Assembly: GCA_030867875.1 (NCBI GenBank)
Contig: JAOWCC010000577.1
Coordinates: 149,474,344-149,538,343 of the forward strand
Length of the DNA: 64,000 nt
Reading direction: 5' to 3'
Source: Actinernus sp. WN-2022
Taxonomy: Eukaryota > Cnidaria > Anthozoa > Actiniaria > Actinernidae
Shown one piece after another: positions 45,501-57,500 of this stretch. The notes beneath the pieces were generated by a model that did not search any database, was not told where the DNA came from, and saw only the letters and a list, made by a program, of their open reading frames with translations. The position numbers and the translations under genes are program-made. Position 1 is the stretch's first letter. Each line of letters begins with the position of its first letter.

Positions 45501-48500
45501 GAGGGGTTAATACAAACCTCTGTCTACCAGCCCCCAAAACAAATTTTGGAAAACAAGCATTTTCCTTTAGTGGTGCAGCACATTGGAACAAGCTGTCATC
45601 AGCTGTTCGCCTTAGTGAAACATTAAGTTCTTTTAAACATCAAATATAAATAAATTAATTATAAGTATTAATAAATAGTTTGTATAGTATTTAGTAACAA
45701 GAACGTTTATATAAAGTAGATAGTAAGTAGCCAATGTATCCATAGTATTTTATAAGATTATTATGCTCCACTATAGCTAGATATATTCAGTAATGATGTA
45801 AATGTTGTAATAGTTAGTGACCACTGCATGAGTTATTTTATTTTATACTTTTTAGCCACACGGCTCGTCTGAAAACCAACTATGTTGAATGTCGACTACC
45901 GTGTATAAATATGATTAAATAAAAATTAAATAAATAAATGTACTGGCTTGTTTTTAAGATTTAAAACCTCTCTAGAGCGATTTTATAATGGATATAAATA
46001 TTTTCATGTGCAAAGGATTGTGGGCAAAAGTACAAGCCACCATCTTTTTCGGTACGTGGATTGGTTAGACATCATATCTCAAATATGGATGTTATATCTG
46101 ACATGGAACCCTCACATGACACTGTTTGCCTCAAGTTCATCAGTCGTTCAAGGCTGTAATCACTTTGGTACATGTTGTACAAGTCACCAACATTAAGGTT
46201 TTTATTGCTGCTTTTACTGTCAATAATATTATTGGACAACATGCAAATTATGTATAATGACAAAATATTATATAGGATGAAAGAAGGGTAAAATGTTGGA
46301 AGAAAATGAGATGATGGTGCTTAAAAGTTCTTAAAGAGAAAAAAAACAGACTCTTGCTAAAGGGTGAAATTATGTAATCTGTCATGATTTACATTAACTG
46401 GATTGTTTTACCTGACTGGGTCTGTCACAGATGTCATGGTGACTGCCTCCTTGAGATGAGTGAGACAAACCTCACATAGATGCCAATCAGCTTTACCTGC
46501 CAACAGCATATTACAGCCATAAAAATAATCATGTGAACATTGGACAGCATATTTTTACATAATTATGTAAACATATATATATATATATAATTTATATATA
46601 TATTATGTAAAAAGAGACTAATCCCTATAACCTCGCAATGGTCAATATTATTTTGACTGTCACAGCTAGCTCTACCCTGTGAGCAGGTTCTTTTCTCTTT
46701 CCCTCTCCAGAAAAGAACCTGACTGCTAGCAGGGTTAATAACAGCTCAGACCTGACTTCCCTTTAATTTAATAGGAAAAAAATCGTAAGTGAGACATCAA
46801 AATAATTTTCTTCTCTACCTCTCTCATACAGATCCAGCTCATCATATAGAGATCCAGTCTGCTTTAGAAAATCTGTTGATACAAGCCATGGGAAAATGTA
46901 ACAGTCATGGAATGATGCGATTACTGGCCATGGTCCATTCAGAAATGTTAATTAATTGTCATGATTCATTTGACCAGCTTAATGAGACTGATCAGGGCCA
47001 TAAGAGAAACCCCAGAGTAATAAATAACTTGTTTGGTGGTCTTGCACCAGGCTGACTTTTGGAGCAGGAATGCTTGAAAGGTTTAAAGGTTGTCCACCAG
47101 GCAAGTCTGGCAACCAATCAGCCCAGCACTGTGTTGCACACACAGAAGTGAGAAACCAACCAGCAAAAGTGAGCATAAAATATGGCTAACCAAATAAACT
47201 TGTATGAGAATGCCCCATGACCCACTCTAGATCTAGGATACCCATGCACCAAAAGCTTGATTATTAAGTATAATGGTCCGTGCAAGAAGTAAATGTAGGC
47301 ACAATTCTATAGTGAAGATACAATTTTGCTTTCCCACATTATAATTTTCAGTTTTCATACTGACAACTCATCAACCCCTAAATGATAAATTTCTGAAATC
47401 AAATCTACTAAAACTGTATTTTAAAACTACTTTTCTTTTGTGTGAAAACATTTTGTCCAATCAGAAGAGTCCAAAACAATAACCAAGAAAGCTTTCAATT
47501 ATAAAATGTTCCCCATGTTAAATTTTCATCATTTTTAAAATTATGAGAGTTTTCACTAGATGCAATTCAAATGTGTTTAAAAAAACTGAGAAAATGATAT
47601 TCTTCTTCAGGTTTTGGTAGATTTTGATGTTTAAGCCAATGAGGTGGACGATTGAAACAATACCACAATTAGCATTTTTTGCTTTCCATGGATTACGAAT
47701 GCCTATACCTCTTGTGCGGACCATTACTTATATAATTATGAGGAACCATTATTTCTTTATTGGGGGGGGGGGGTGTGGGGGGAACAGAAAAAGGTGAAAG
47801 TTTGAGGGTGGGTCATGTGAAAAAGGCCAATATTGCAAGGGAGGGCCACTCTAAAAAATAGAGTTGGGCATATAGCTACCTTTAAGCCAATAATTATCAA
47901 ACTCATTAATAATAATTCATAAAGTGAAACAAAGGAAATCAATGTGTGTTAAGTGATCTGTAAATATGATACAGATTTGTCCTGATTTTCATAAACATTT
48001 GCTTCAATTGTCTCGGCCGAAATAGGTATAGTTGTATCGCCAAAATAACTGAAAAACATGACTATATACATCAAGATGTTTGATAAGCCATATACAGAAT
48101 TCATGTCAGTGCTTTATCGGATTTACAAACTCTCTCCTCCAGCTCAAGGCTCAAGTTTGTATTAAAATCAGATAAAGCATGGTTACTCATTCTGTATCAA
48201 TTACGTACAGGCTATGTTACAAGTCATTCTCTTTTACTTGTTTCTTTCCTTTAATTTTCGCTCAAAATGCAGTAAATACATGTACTATTCAGGAGGACCT
48301 AGATTTTCAAATTTTCCTGGGAGCCGAGCACACCCATTGATCCCGTACATTAGTTTTTCCTTCTGCCATACAACAATCACGCACTGCACTTGGGCTTCCA
48401 ATATTAAAACATCTTGCTGCAAGCCCTAATGTGGGATGACAATATTCAAACATCAAGTTATGTCAGAACAGTCAGCAGCAGCTAAGGTTCCAGTCCAACT

Positions 48501-51500
48501 CAAAAAACAGACAGATAAATACTGGGCAGAAATTGTGTTATTTGATAACAGTAGCATTTTCTGATTTTCATTTTATATTTTTTTGGGGGGGGGGAGTAAC
48601 ACCAAAAATATCAAGATGGAAAGGGGGGCATGCAAAACAGGGGGCATGCCATTTTGTCATGCAAAGTACAAAATACCACCAGCCCACCTCCTCCTGATAA
48701 AAAAATGAATAGTCCCTAACCTTCCCTAAATTATATTTAGCTTTGACTAACCTTGGTAAACAAGAGAAGACAACACTCCACATCTAAACACCTGGAATCT
48801 GATGACCTCATGATCAAAACACATGATGTGTCTTAACAATGGTTCTGACTCCACACCCAACATGTCTCTACAAAACAATCATATATTTTGCTTCCAGTAT
48901 TTGTTTTCATCCAAATGCTCCCAAAAATATGAACAAATTAATTAGTAAACCAGCAAATGACATAAATTAACCTTTTTGTCCCTACATTTTTTTAAGTTTA
49001 ACATTTTGTATGAGATTCAGGAAGTTACATGTATGACAGACTAGCCTAGTTGTTTTCATGTTTCTTTATTTAATAAATAGAGTTTCAATTAAATTATGTT
49101 GATAACTTCAGTCTAAACAGTTAATCATTTTGTTCTAAAAGAGCTTAATTTTATTAATTAACATTTCTCTATCACAAGAAATTATTTCTTCAGAAAATAT
49201 TGAAAATCAAAATTATGCAAAACAGTGGCAGCCAATTTATTCGCATGGGTCTATATATAGGGTTGAGCTCATATAATTATGGGAAAACATTGCTACATGT
49301 TTATGGCGTCTATCACTGTTTAGAGTTCTTACTCTTAAAATTAATGATATATGGCTTTTTTTTAAATAATTATTGTCAATTTGAAATTTTGGTTAAATAT
49401 AAGTTCTCATGTAAAATGGTCCATATACATTAAGTCCATATATTTCATATTACATTTGTAACTCACTGTATATTTACAGCAACATACAAGGGAGTTGAAA
49501 TGTGTAACAGTAGCCCCATGCTCCAGATTATTCAGTGAATAAAAAGTGACAGTCTTAGTCTTATAAGTCACAGAACCCAACTGCCAATTTATTCAATATA
49601 TAGTCATTTTTATTTGCTAAATAATCCAGAGCATGGCACTAAAGCAAAGTATGGGCATTACACATTTCAATATTTACCTGCATAATAGTGTCAGTACATC
49701 ATTATATGTCTTGCCAGTCAGACCCCTTAACCCACTGATACCTAATTACATATTAATGGTGTATTGAATATAGAGTGAGCAACATTGTAGTCTGATGCAC
49801 TAAAATCTTTACATGTCCATATAATTATATATTGAATGATGGGTGCACCATTTTATAGAGAATTCAAGTTGAGAAACAGAGCCCTATTCTAGCATGGCTT
49901 TCAATCAATCCTCATCGATTCAAATAAAAAAGATGTTGGTTGTTCTAATATACCTGAGTAACAAGAAGAGTTAATGATGATTTAGTGAATGTTTTGTTAA
50001 ATCAACCAAGACAGCTTAGCTAGCATGCAAAAAACCTACCCCAAAAATCTGTAGCATATTTCATGAACCTAATAATTTTATTTGCCATATATATAGTTAA
50101 TGTTCGCTTTCTCAGATGAATTTACTTTGAATATCACTGTTAAAAAATAATGAGAAATCAATTAACATGTGTGGTCTCATACTCCCAGGGTCTGAAATTG
50201 CACCTTATTTGGCACCAATGCAACTAAATTTTGAGTTTGGCGACCAAAATTTCAAAGTTAGTCACCAGCTGGCGACTTACCTAAAGTCTTCTTTATCTAA
50301 AGTCTATCCTGAATTAAGTCACATGATGTTCTACATAAATTTAGTCAATAAAGCATGCCAGCAAATGTTCTTTGTCGCGTGTCGCTTGAAATGTGGTGAC
50401 CATAATTGAAGGGCTGTGTGCAAAAAGGGTGTAAGTGACTCTTGATCACATTCTAAATTCTCCCTTAGAAAACAAAGAAATTGAAGGAGAATTTAGATTG
50501 TAATCAGGAGACATTTATGCCCTTGTTGCAGTCTCAGCCCTTCAATTGGTCTTTTGGCAAATGAAAATTTTGGCTGGTAGTCAGTTGGCGCCTATGTGAA
50601 AAAGTTAATTTTGGACCCTGACTCCGCGTCAAAATCATACCCAGTCTATTCCAGACTAATAAGGAAAAATTTATAACCCTATTTCAGACTAAAACAGCTC
50701 AAAAATCATACTCTCTGGGGAGGCACATGTACCCATATAGCTTATAATATGGGAGTCTCCCCAGGAGTGAAAATTACATAAATGTATGACCTTTCTTTGA
50801 AATTGGATTATAGACAGTCAGACAAATAGATAAATGTATAGTCACAACATATCATACAATGCATTGTTACTAACAAGTACATATTAAAGCTTTAGCTTTT
50901 TTACTGGCTCCAAAATTAACTAATAGAATATAGTGATGTACCTTTCTGATTACTAAGAATGTCATAGGCATCCATAAGATTGCCATAGAAGGCTGGTAAA
51001 GAGTGATGAACAAGACACAGTTTCTGGTGAGCTTGCATTAGGGCTGTAGTGGTATCAGCAAGATTATCAAAACTGAGAGCAAATAATAATAACAATAATG
51101 CATTTTAAAATAATATCATTATGAGTGATATGAATGCCTGGTCAGAAACACGAAATACAGTGTATAGCATTACCATGCAAGATATTTACATAAAGTAACA
51201 ATATTATGCAAGCTTGGTTGCTAGACTGTCCATATGTAAGTGATTTAGGCCCGTATCCAGGGGATGCAACAAAGTTGGCATTCAAAATACAGGAAATGCC
51301 ACTTCAGAGACCTTACATTTATCAAAATTTCCAGGAGCCCAATTACCAGCTCATGCTCACAGTGCTAACACTCTACCCCCATATATAAAGGTCTGTGATT
51401 ACATGAACAGATGCTGGAGTGGCCGGTTACCAAAGAAAATGCTGAAGTGGCATGGGTAAATGGGATAATGAAAACTGCACAACACATTCCCAAAACCTCA

Positions 51501-54332
51501 GAAGAGTACATGTATGTCTTAATTATCTTGACTACACCCATGATACCCTTTTTTTAGGATAGTCCAATAAGTGCAACTACATGTACATGACTTTTTAGCA
51601 CTCAGGAAATGTCCTTTTTAACTCGTGGATGCATGCATGTGCAGAACGAGTTATTGGGTTTAAGTGGATACAAGATAATTTTTTCATCGTTTTTTTTCTG
51701 TGACTCGCCGTTGACTTTCCAAATGACCGTCCAAGATTTCGAAAAGATTTGGTCATGCTGGAGAAGATGTATTCCCTTCTAATGTCAGACACTTCAAATC
51801 TAGACAGTCATGGTAGTGGGTCCCTGTCGATCACTTAGTGGTGATGATGTAACAATGATGTCATCGGTCACATGATTTTAAGTACATGCCCATATCTCCC
51901 TCATAACTAACGCCAGCCAGCTCAAACCTGGACAGACATGGTAGTGAATCCCTATCAATCACTTAGTGCTGATGATGTAATGATGATGTCTTTGGTCACA
52001 TGATTTGAAGTACATGCCCATGTCTCCCTCATTTCTAATGCCAGCTGGCTCAAACCTGGACAGACATGGTAGTGGGTTGCTATCAATCACTTAGTGGCAA
52101 TGACATAACGATGATGTCATCGATCACATGATTTTAAGTACATGCCCATATCTCCCTCATTTCTAATGCCAGACAGTTCAAACTTGGACTGGCATTGGTA
52201 TCGGGTTCCCTCAAATCACTTAGTGGTGATGAGGTAACAATGATGTAATCGGTCACATGATTGTAAGTACATACATGCCCATATCTCCCTCATTTCTAAT
52301 GCCAGCTGGCTCAACCTGGACAGACATGGTAGTGGGCTGCTATCAATCACTTAGTGGCGATGACGTAACAATGACATCATCGATCATGTGATTTTAAGTA
52401 CATGCCCATATCTCCCTCATTTCTAATGCCAGACAGTTCAAACTTGGACAGGTATGGTATTATTTTGCCATGATTCAGTTAGTGGTAATGACGTAACGAT
52501 AACAAAATAGCTCACTGACCATCCACGAGTTGCCCTTAGGGGCCCTATGTTTATACTATAATGACTGGGTGTATAATTTTGCTGTATTAAACTGCTGTTC
52601 TATATACATGTATTATATTGTTGAGGTCTCTTTCATTAGTTTGCACTACTGGCATTGAGAGTGGTCACTGGTATAGAGTTTTCCATCCTCATTTTTTTCT
52701 TACATACAGCCAATAAATGACAGGACTACCACTTTACATTAAATTTTGTAACGTGAGCCAGGGAAGATTCACATTCTCTAAATATATACTGGTTTTTAAA
52801 GGTTGAAATTCAGATACACTCAGAGACAGATTCCCCTCAAACTTGGCAAGAGATCTGAGGGCAAGTTGTCCTCTGCTGGGACCCAAAACTCAGCTGCTAA
52901 TCTTATTTTAGTTGAACACTTCTTCATTCATTGCACCCATGTGAGTCGATGAACTGACTAAAACAAACGTTTCAAAATGAACTTCTCAAAACTTGACCAC
53001 TATATAAACACTAGATGTATGGTAAAGTTTATTCTAGTTGAACACTTTTTTATTCAGTGCCGCAACTAGTGTGAGTCAATGAACTTACTAAAACAAACAC
53101 TTCAAAATAAACTTCTGAATTTCTAACGAGACCTGAAACAACCATGGAGGCTGATCAAAGCCAGGTCCCGGCTAATCCACAGATCGAATTGGAATTTAGG
53201 GTGTTGGTTTTTGCAGAGGGAGGAAAACCGGAGAATCCAGAGAAAAACCCTTGGAGCAAGGGCGAGATACCAACAAACTCAACTCATATAATTATAGTGC
53301 CGCATCCAGGAATCGAACCTGGGCAACAGATGCGAGAGGCAAGTGCTTAACCACTGCACTACCCTGGCTCCCCACCACCACTCTGGCTCCCTTGAGCTTG
53401 AAATTATCTTGTGACTAGCTGTTGACAGGTCAGTACATTTGGTGGCTAGCTATTGATGGCTCAGAACTTTTGGTGGCTAGCCATTGACAGCTCAAGACAT
53501 TTGGAGGCTAGCCATTAATGGTTCAAGCTGTCTGGTTTGGTGGCACTAACAGTACTGTAAATGCCAGGTGGCACCAATGCTGCCAGGAGCTGTCGATGCT
53601 GTCTGGCATTTGGTGGTGGTTGCAGATTTTTTGAGTGGGACAGTATATGGCGGGCATGTTGGTTGATCTAACACGAGAAACTAACAAGCAATCTTGTTAA
53701 TGTCAACCAAGATGGCAGCTATCTTTTATTAATGTTCACCTGAGATGGCTGTGATGACTTCACATGACAATGCAAAAGGTGTTTTATATTCTCACAGATG
53801 AGCTGGAACGAGCACTCAAGTGAGGCTCATGTGGAGAATTTGCTAAAAGCTATTTAGCATCAGAAAATATTCCCCCTATTAGACTCCATTGAGGGGTCAT
53901 TCCAGCTCGTCCGTGAGAATACGAAACATGCCTATTTTGCTGCCGTCTGTTTACAAATACAAGCTTGTTGGTTTACTTACAAATCAGCTAGAAATGTTAT
54001 TGGATCCTCGGGTCTGTTTGCCATCAGTAATTTCATTACATCCTTGAGCTGTGAAGTTATCCCTGCTCGTGCTTCATTGTAAATAATGAGGAAACAAAAA
54101 TGATTCAATGTCACTGAACAACGTTTAAAACCTGCACTGGCTTCAGCTTAGTAACGTTATTTATACAGTTAATTTCACCCACTCCCACGAAATATATGGC
54201 ACTGTCACATGGCACAAGTTTAGAACGATTATAATGTTGCTCAAACATACAAAGAAAGTCCAGAGGTGTTTCTATTCTTTCGAGTTTTCCATCGTCAAAT
54301 AGGTTCGACTTCGACAACTTCTTTTCCGCCAT
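42564..54332 (-). CDS. TPGS1: Tubulin polyglutamylase complex subunit 1
   Basis: Eight minus-strand exons join in phase: 54251-54332, 53981-54071, 50942-51072, 49678-49741, 48752-48867, 46412-46496, 43740-43797 and 42564-42677 (246 aa; human TPGS1 is 290). Exons 1-2 give a Dpy-30/RIIa-like dimerisation helix pair: LDFLSRAGITSQLKDVMKLL, then ANRPEDPITFLADFFDNL across the next junction. Exon 3 has HQKLCLVHHSLPAFYGNLMD. Exon 4 has GKTYNDVLTLLCR. Exon 5 has CFDHEVIRFQVFRCGVL. The last exons give KEEFVAAAAEIFLSQ. All follow the vertebrate order. TPGS1 is a scaffold of the complex that adds glutamate chains to axonemal and neuronal tubulin. About 17 residues after the exon 5 region are absent relative to human, so one tiny exon may be missed. 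The end could instead splice at 42594 (CAG/gtgggc). Introns are full of LINEs, MITEs and a minisatellite. Confidence 0.88.
42980..43560 (-). pseudogene. LINE reverse-transcriptase C-terminal remnant in TPGS1 intron
   Basis: The minus strand reads RTGSLEAVQRNALCFVYNDY and SITAMRQSIGWSTLECR, the usual CR1/jockey-type post-RT segment, then degenerate YKTVHNI and FFFFSR-x-x-xMWN words with stops. It is in the same orientation as the gene. Confidence 0.8.
44021..44144. mobile_element. Palindromic MITE cagggcccggttcc...ggaaccgggccctg
   Basis: Both ends are perfect inverted copies for about 38 bp (cagggcccggttcctgaaag, cccgattagcgctaatcc with small differences). hAT-type termini are possible. No clear 8-bp duplication was found. 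Confidence 0.8.
44236..45935 (+). pseudogene. Non-LTR retrotransposon RT remnant, antisense in TPGS1 intron
   Basis: Plus-strand frames give WKKAKVSPIYKS and NYRPISVLP (44270-44350), a small internal duplication (gtaatggagagaa), then ERIAYDPLYKYLTYNNLL, CQSGFRSLHST, motif A FVDLKKAFDTVDHTTLLKKL, motif B IPQGSILGPLLFLIYINDF (44735-44790, another frame) and motif C GMFADDTYI (44820-44845). The tail includes IYNSLIQPYFDYCSTVW, YNLRGVNTNLCLPAPKT and AAHWNKLSSAVRLSETLSSF. Frameshifts around 44690 and 45066 make it inactive. The 3' end is an aaattaaataaataaa tail near 45935. The family differs from the 36-39 kb LINE. Confidence 0.88.
45940..46411. other. TPGS1 intron, no gene seen
   Basis: AT-rich sequence without recognised motif, between the LINE tail and the exon at 46412. 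Confidence 0.35.
46497..48090. other. TPGS1 intron with AT palindrome, dispersed repeat and poly-G
   Basis: It contains acatatatatatatatataatttatatatatattatgt near 46569-46608, an inverted pair gaaaagaacctgactgctag / gtgagcaggttcttttc (46680-46733), a copy of the aaccaatcagcccagcac repeat also seen near 56990 and 57260, and a G run at 47762-47772. An 88-codon plus-strand ORF at 46789 has no recognised family. Confidence 0.35.
48095..48202. repeat. Inverted repeat / MITE around gctttatcgg...cagataaagc
   Basis: atacagaattcatgtcagtg then ctttatcggatttacaaact pairs imperfectly with the stretch ending gcatggttactcattctgtat. Confidence 0.5.
48868..50404. other. TPGS1 introns around exon 4, no further gene
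   Basis: Apart from exon 49678-49741 the sequence is AT-rich, with an inverted pair near 49530-49640 (ctccagattattcagtgaat... / ...atttgctaaataatccagag). There is no other coding signal. Confidence 0.35.
50405..50552. mobile_element. Palindromic MITE ttgaagggctgtgtgcaaaa
   Basis: The left end ttgaagggctgtgtgcaaaa then agggtgtaagtgactcttgatcaca is inverted at 50500-50552 (gtaatcaggagacatttatgcc...cagcccttcaa). A second copy lies at 57533-57665 and a partial one at 18940-19015. Confidence 0.75.
51620..52531. repeat. 128-bp minisatellite (5-6 units) between inverted ends, TPGS1 intron
   Basis: Units of 127-133 bp share catgcccatatctccctcat (51885, 52013, 52141, 52274 and 52401), cacttagtgg and gatgtcatcg. 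The outer ends aactcgtggatg (51620) and catccacgagtt (52520-52531) are inverted, so the whole may be one element with internal tandem repeats. Confidence 0.85.
52905..53118. repeat. Two-copy tandem duplication, about 120 bp
   Basis: ttgaacacttcttcattcat...gtgagtcgatgaactgacta then aaacaaacgtttcaaaatga recurs as ttgaacacttttttattcag...gtgagtcaatgaacttacta then aaacaaacacttcaaaataa. Confidence 0.8.
53168..53372 (-). mobile_element. tRNA-derived SINE
   Basis: The minus strand begins ggagccagggtagtgcagtg, then gttaagcacttgcctc (A box TAGTGCAGTGG) and caggttcgattcctgg (B box GGTTCGATTCC), about 75 bp of tRNA-like head. A body shared with 26557-26690 follows. It lies in the TPGS1 intron between exons 2 and 3. 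Confidence 0.85.
53415..53535. repeat. 35-bp tandem repeat, three to four units
   Basis: Units of the form cattgacagctcaagacatt then tggtggctagc repeat with 10-20 percent divergence. Confidence 0.75.
53778..53931. mobile_element. Hairpin MITE tattctcac(a/g)gatgagctgga
   Basis: ttctcacagatgagctggaa at the left pairs with ttccagctcgtccgtgagaa at the right, within arms of about 35 bp. Confidence 0.65.
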
Positions 54333-54507
54333 TTTGCTTTAGGGCAGCTGACAGTCGGAGGAGGACTGGGCCCGACGATTCATCCGCTGACCGAAATGCA
54401 CCGTGGATGTATTTTTTTAGTGAATTAGCTGAAAAAATATTTTTGTCTGTGAAAAAGGAGTTGAAATATTGTGTACAGGGTGTTGTTTTGGCATTTCACA
54501 GGAATAA
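54333..54507. promoter_or_regulatory. Presumed bidirectional promoter between TPGS1 and AAMP
   Basis: The two start codons are divergent and 175 bp apart, so both promoters and 5' UTRs must share this stretch unless upstream non-coding exons exist. Its first half is GC-richer than the surroundings (ggaggaggactgggcccgac). No TATA box is seen at a useful distance. Confidence 0.5.
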
Positions 54508-57500
54508 ATGGACCCACCAGATAACCAAGATGACTTGTCAGAAGATGAAGGTATCGGTGAGGAAGATTTGGTGGAGATAATTGATGATGACGAAGCGAAC
54601 TTACCCGCTGAAGGTGAGCTTCTATTAAAACATAGACAAAAGTTATTTTTTCAACACGTGCATAAACTTAAATTCAAGCGCAACTGGCGGCTACCTTCTT
54701 TTCTCCTCTCATCAGGATCACATTTAACTTTAAATCAAAGGCGCTACGATATGGTGCTAGCTTCGACTTTATATTTATCTATTGTAAACAAAAAAATGTA
54801 TAGCTCAATAAATGTTCAATGTTCAACAATTATATAATTCCCCCCATGTTAGCCACCTCCAAAATGATGGTATGACACTGTTCATAGCCGTGTTAATAGC
54901 AGTGTTAACACCAGGTAAAAAACCTTCATTGTTACACCAGTCTGTTAGCCTTATTAAGTTACCCTGGGTACCAGAGTCTCCAAGCTCCACTCGTTTACTT
55001 TCCTCTTCTAAGCCCGACGAGCGAAGCGAGGAGACTGGCCGCACGGATATGCTTTCTCAGTTCCAGTCACGGTGCAGTCTCAAATTTCTTGAAAAACCGG
55101 TTTGACGATTATGACGTCAGTCTTCCGGCACGTGAGCTGTCTGAGCTGTCAAAGTTTGTGTTCTTTCTTCAAGCTTTTGATGTCGAGTAATTTAGATTTT
55201 AACGTCTGAAATCGATTCTTCTATTAACTTTTGGTTACTTAAGCGTTGGCCATTTGCTTTGCAATTTGGCATGTACGTCTCCTGATAGAAAACCGGTTTT
55301 ATCATAACCAGGGTCACGTGTTATCAATAGACGAATCAGCGAGCGGCTTATGGAATAATTAGTGGCCATCCAATCAGCTCCTTAGTACAAAAGCTGTACT
55401 AACGGAACTGCAAAAGCATATCCGTGCGGCCAGAGTCTCCTCGCTTCGCTCGTCGGGCTTAGAAGAGGAAAGTAAACGAGTGGAGCTTGGAGACTCTGGT
55501 ACCCAGGGTAGCCTTAAGTGTGACCATTTGCTATACATTACAATTAATCCACCAATCAAAGGTGCATAATTAAAAATAATGAGTCACATGCCAGCCCAAT
55601 CAAGGGCTCCCTGAAAAACCCCTGGGACACCCCACATCACATCTTGAGTGGGGGAAGACTGCTGGCCATCATTGTCTCAAGGTTAACTTTGCCTAAATTC
55701 TAATAATTTAGCCATAATTTTATTCCACACTTCAGATCAAACACATTGACCATATTCATAAAGGTATCAAAGCGAGGCCAGTTGTGCCATGGCCAGCTTG
55801 TCACTGACAGGAAGAGAAAAATCTACAGTCAATGACAGCAAATAACTTTAATGTCCTGAATTATGACACACAAGAATACAGCAGTGAGGTACGATAGAAA
55901 CCAACTCCATTTTTGCGATATTTGGGACAATTTATTAACTGACCTTGCTCTGATGTGATTAATAACAGACTTCCCATGCGAGATGTCGAGATACAAATAA
56001 GGTGCATACTAGCTAACCCTCCTTGCATTTCTCTAAAATAGTCTAATTATTTGTGTTGATGAACCAGTTGATTTGGCAGCAGAAGTAGAGGACTTGTCTG
56101 TTGACGTCGACATTGATGGTGCAGAAGGAGGTGATGGTAATGAGGGGGCTGCAGATGATGAAATGAGAGATGATGCTACAGTGACATTTGCAAAGCATAC
56201 TGGTGAATAAAAGCCAAATTAAATAGCACAGTTTCGATATGTTCCTCACTTGTGACATACAGATATTTCAAAATGAGGCTTCTAAAGGGGTAAATTAAAT
56301 TTACTCTGTTCTCCAAGAAAATAATACATTTAATTTACTCGGAACCTCATATTGCCCACTTTAGAAACAAGTAGGGGGATAGGGCGAATTCGATTTTGCA
56401 AGGCACTTGGGATCGTTACTGGGGACACCCTAATTGTGGAATACAAAGGGAAAAAAGATAAAGGTATTCATTTATATAGTGCAAATTCTTTTGAATATAT
56501 TCAAATGTGCTTTACAAGGTTATTTTTGTGATACAGACTGCTATTGTGGTGCAATGTGCTGCAGTGCAGTTTACAATCATGAGTGATTGTTAGTACCTCA
56601 GAATACCAGGCTGTTGTGTCAGGAGACAATCCCCTTCATAGCGAAACATAGCAAGTATTGCAATAATTATTAACTGACCCTAGTAATGATCCCAAGCACC
56701 TTTGCCAAACCGAACTCGCCCCATCCCCATACTCATTTCTAAAGTGGGCAATTGAAACCATTGTGCATGAGAAGTGAAGCATATATCGAAAGTGGTATAT
56801 TGTGAGGATGATATAATTCTTGTCAGCAAATCACCTTTTAAATTAAGTGGTGGTATTAAATAAACCAGCTAAATCAGAAACAGAACATGGACCAAATGTT
56901 GATGATCTAAGTTGGAGGTTCAGTGCCCAAGGCTGTATAAAGCACTGTGCTTGAGAGCTTGGCTGCTCGGTAACTCTGGCAACCAAACAGCCCAGCACAA
57001 CAATAACACAGTCCCTGATGAGAACTAACCCAGGGGCATGTGAGAATGCCACAGGGCCCCCAATAGTCGCTGGATATTTAACCATGCCTAAATTACATTT
57101 AGTCTCAATTAAATATGTAACATGAAATTAAATAAACCAGCTAATTAATAAGCAGACTTATGACCAAATGTTGAGGGATCCAAGTTGTGGTTCAGTGCCC
57201 CAGGACTGCGCATAAGGCAGTGCTTGAGAGCTTGGTCACCAGGAAACCCTGGCAATCAAACAGCCCAGACCACTGGGTCACACATTAGTGGACAGAAGGG
57301 GAGGGAGGGAAGGAAAGCTACAAGCGATCACAGCGATCACAGCGATGTGCAACTTGCAGCAAACTCCAAACTATGAGTAAAAACAACCACTAAAATTAGT
57401 CCCGGATGAAACCCAACCCAGGGCCCCGTGAGCACCACAGGGCCTCCATTAGTCGCTGGATATTAACCATGTCTAAATTACATTTAACTTGTTTGTTTAT

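Noticed and set aside
46789..47055. 88-aa plus-strand ORF as an exon of a further gene
   Set aside because: No recognised motif; it lies in a TPGS1 intron and the needed TPGS1 exons were found elsewhere on the other strand.
53144..53350. 68-aa plus-strand ORF as a small protein
   Set aside because: It lies across the SINE at 53168-53372 in antisense.
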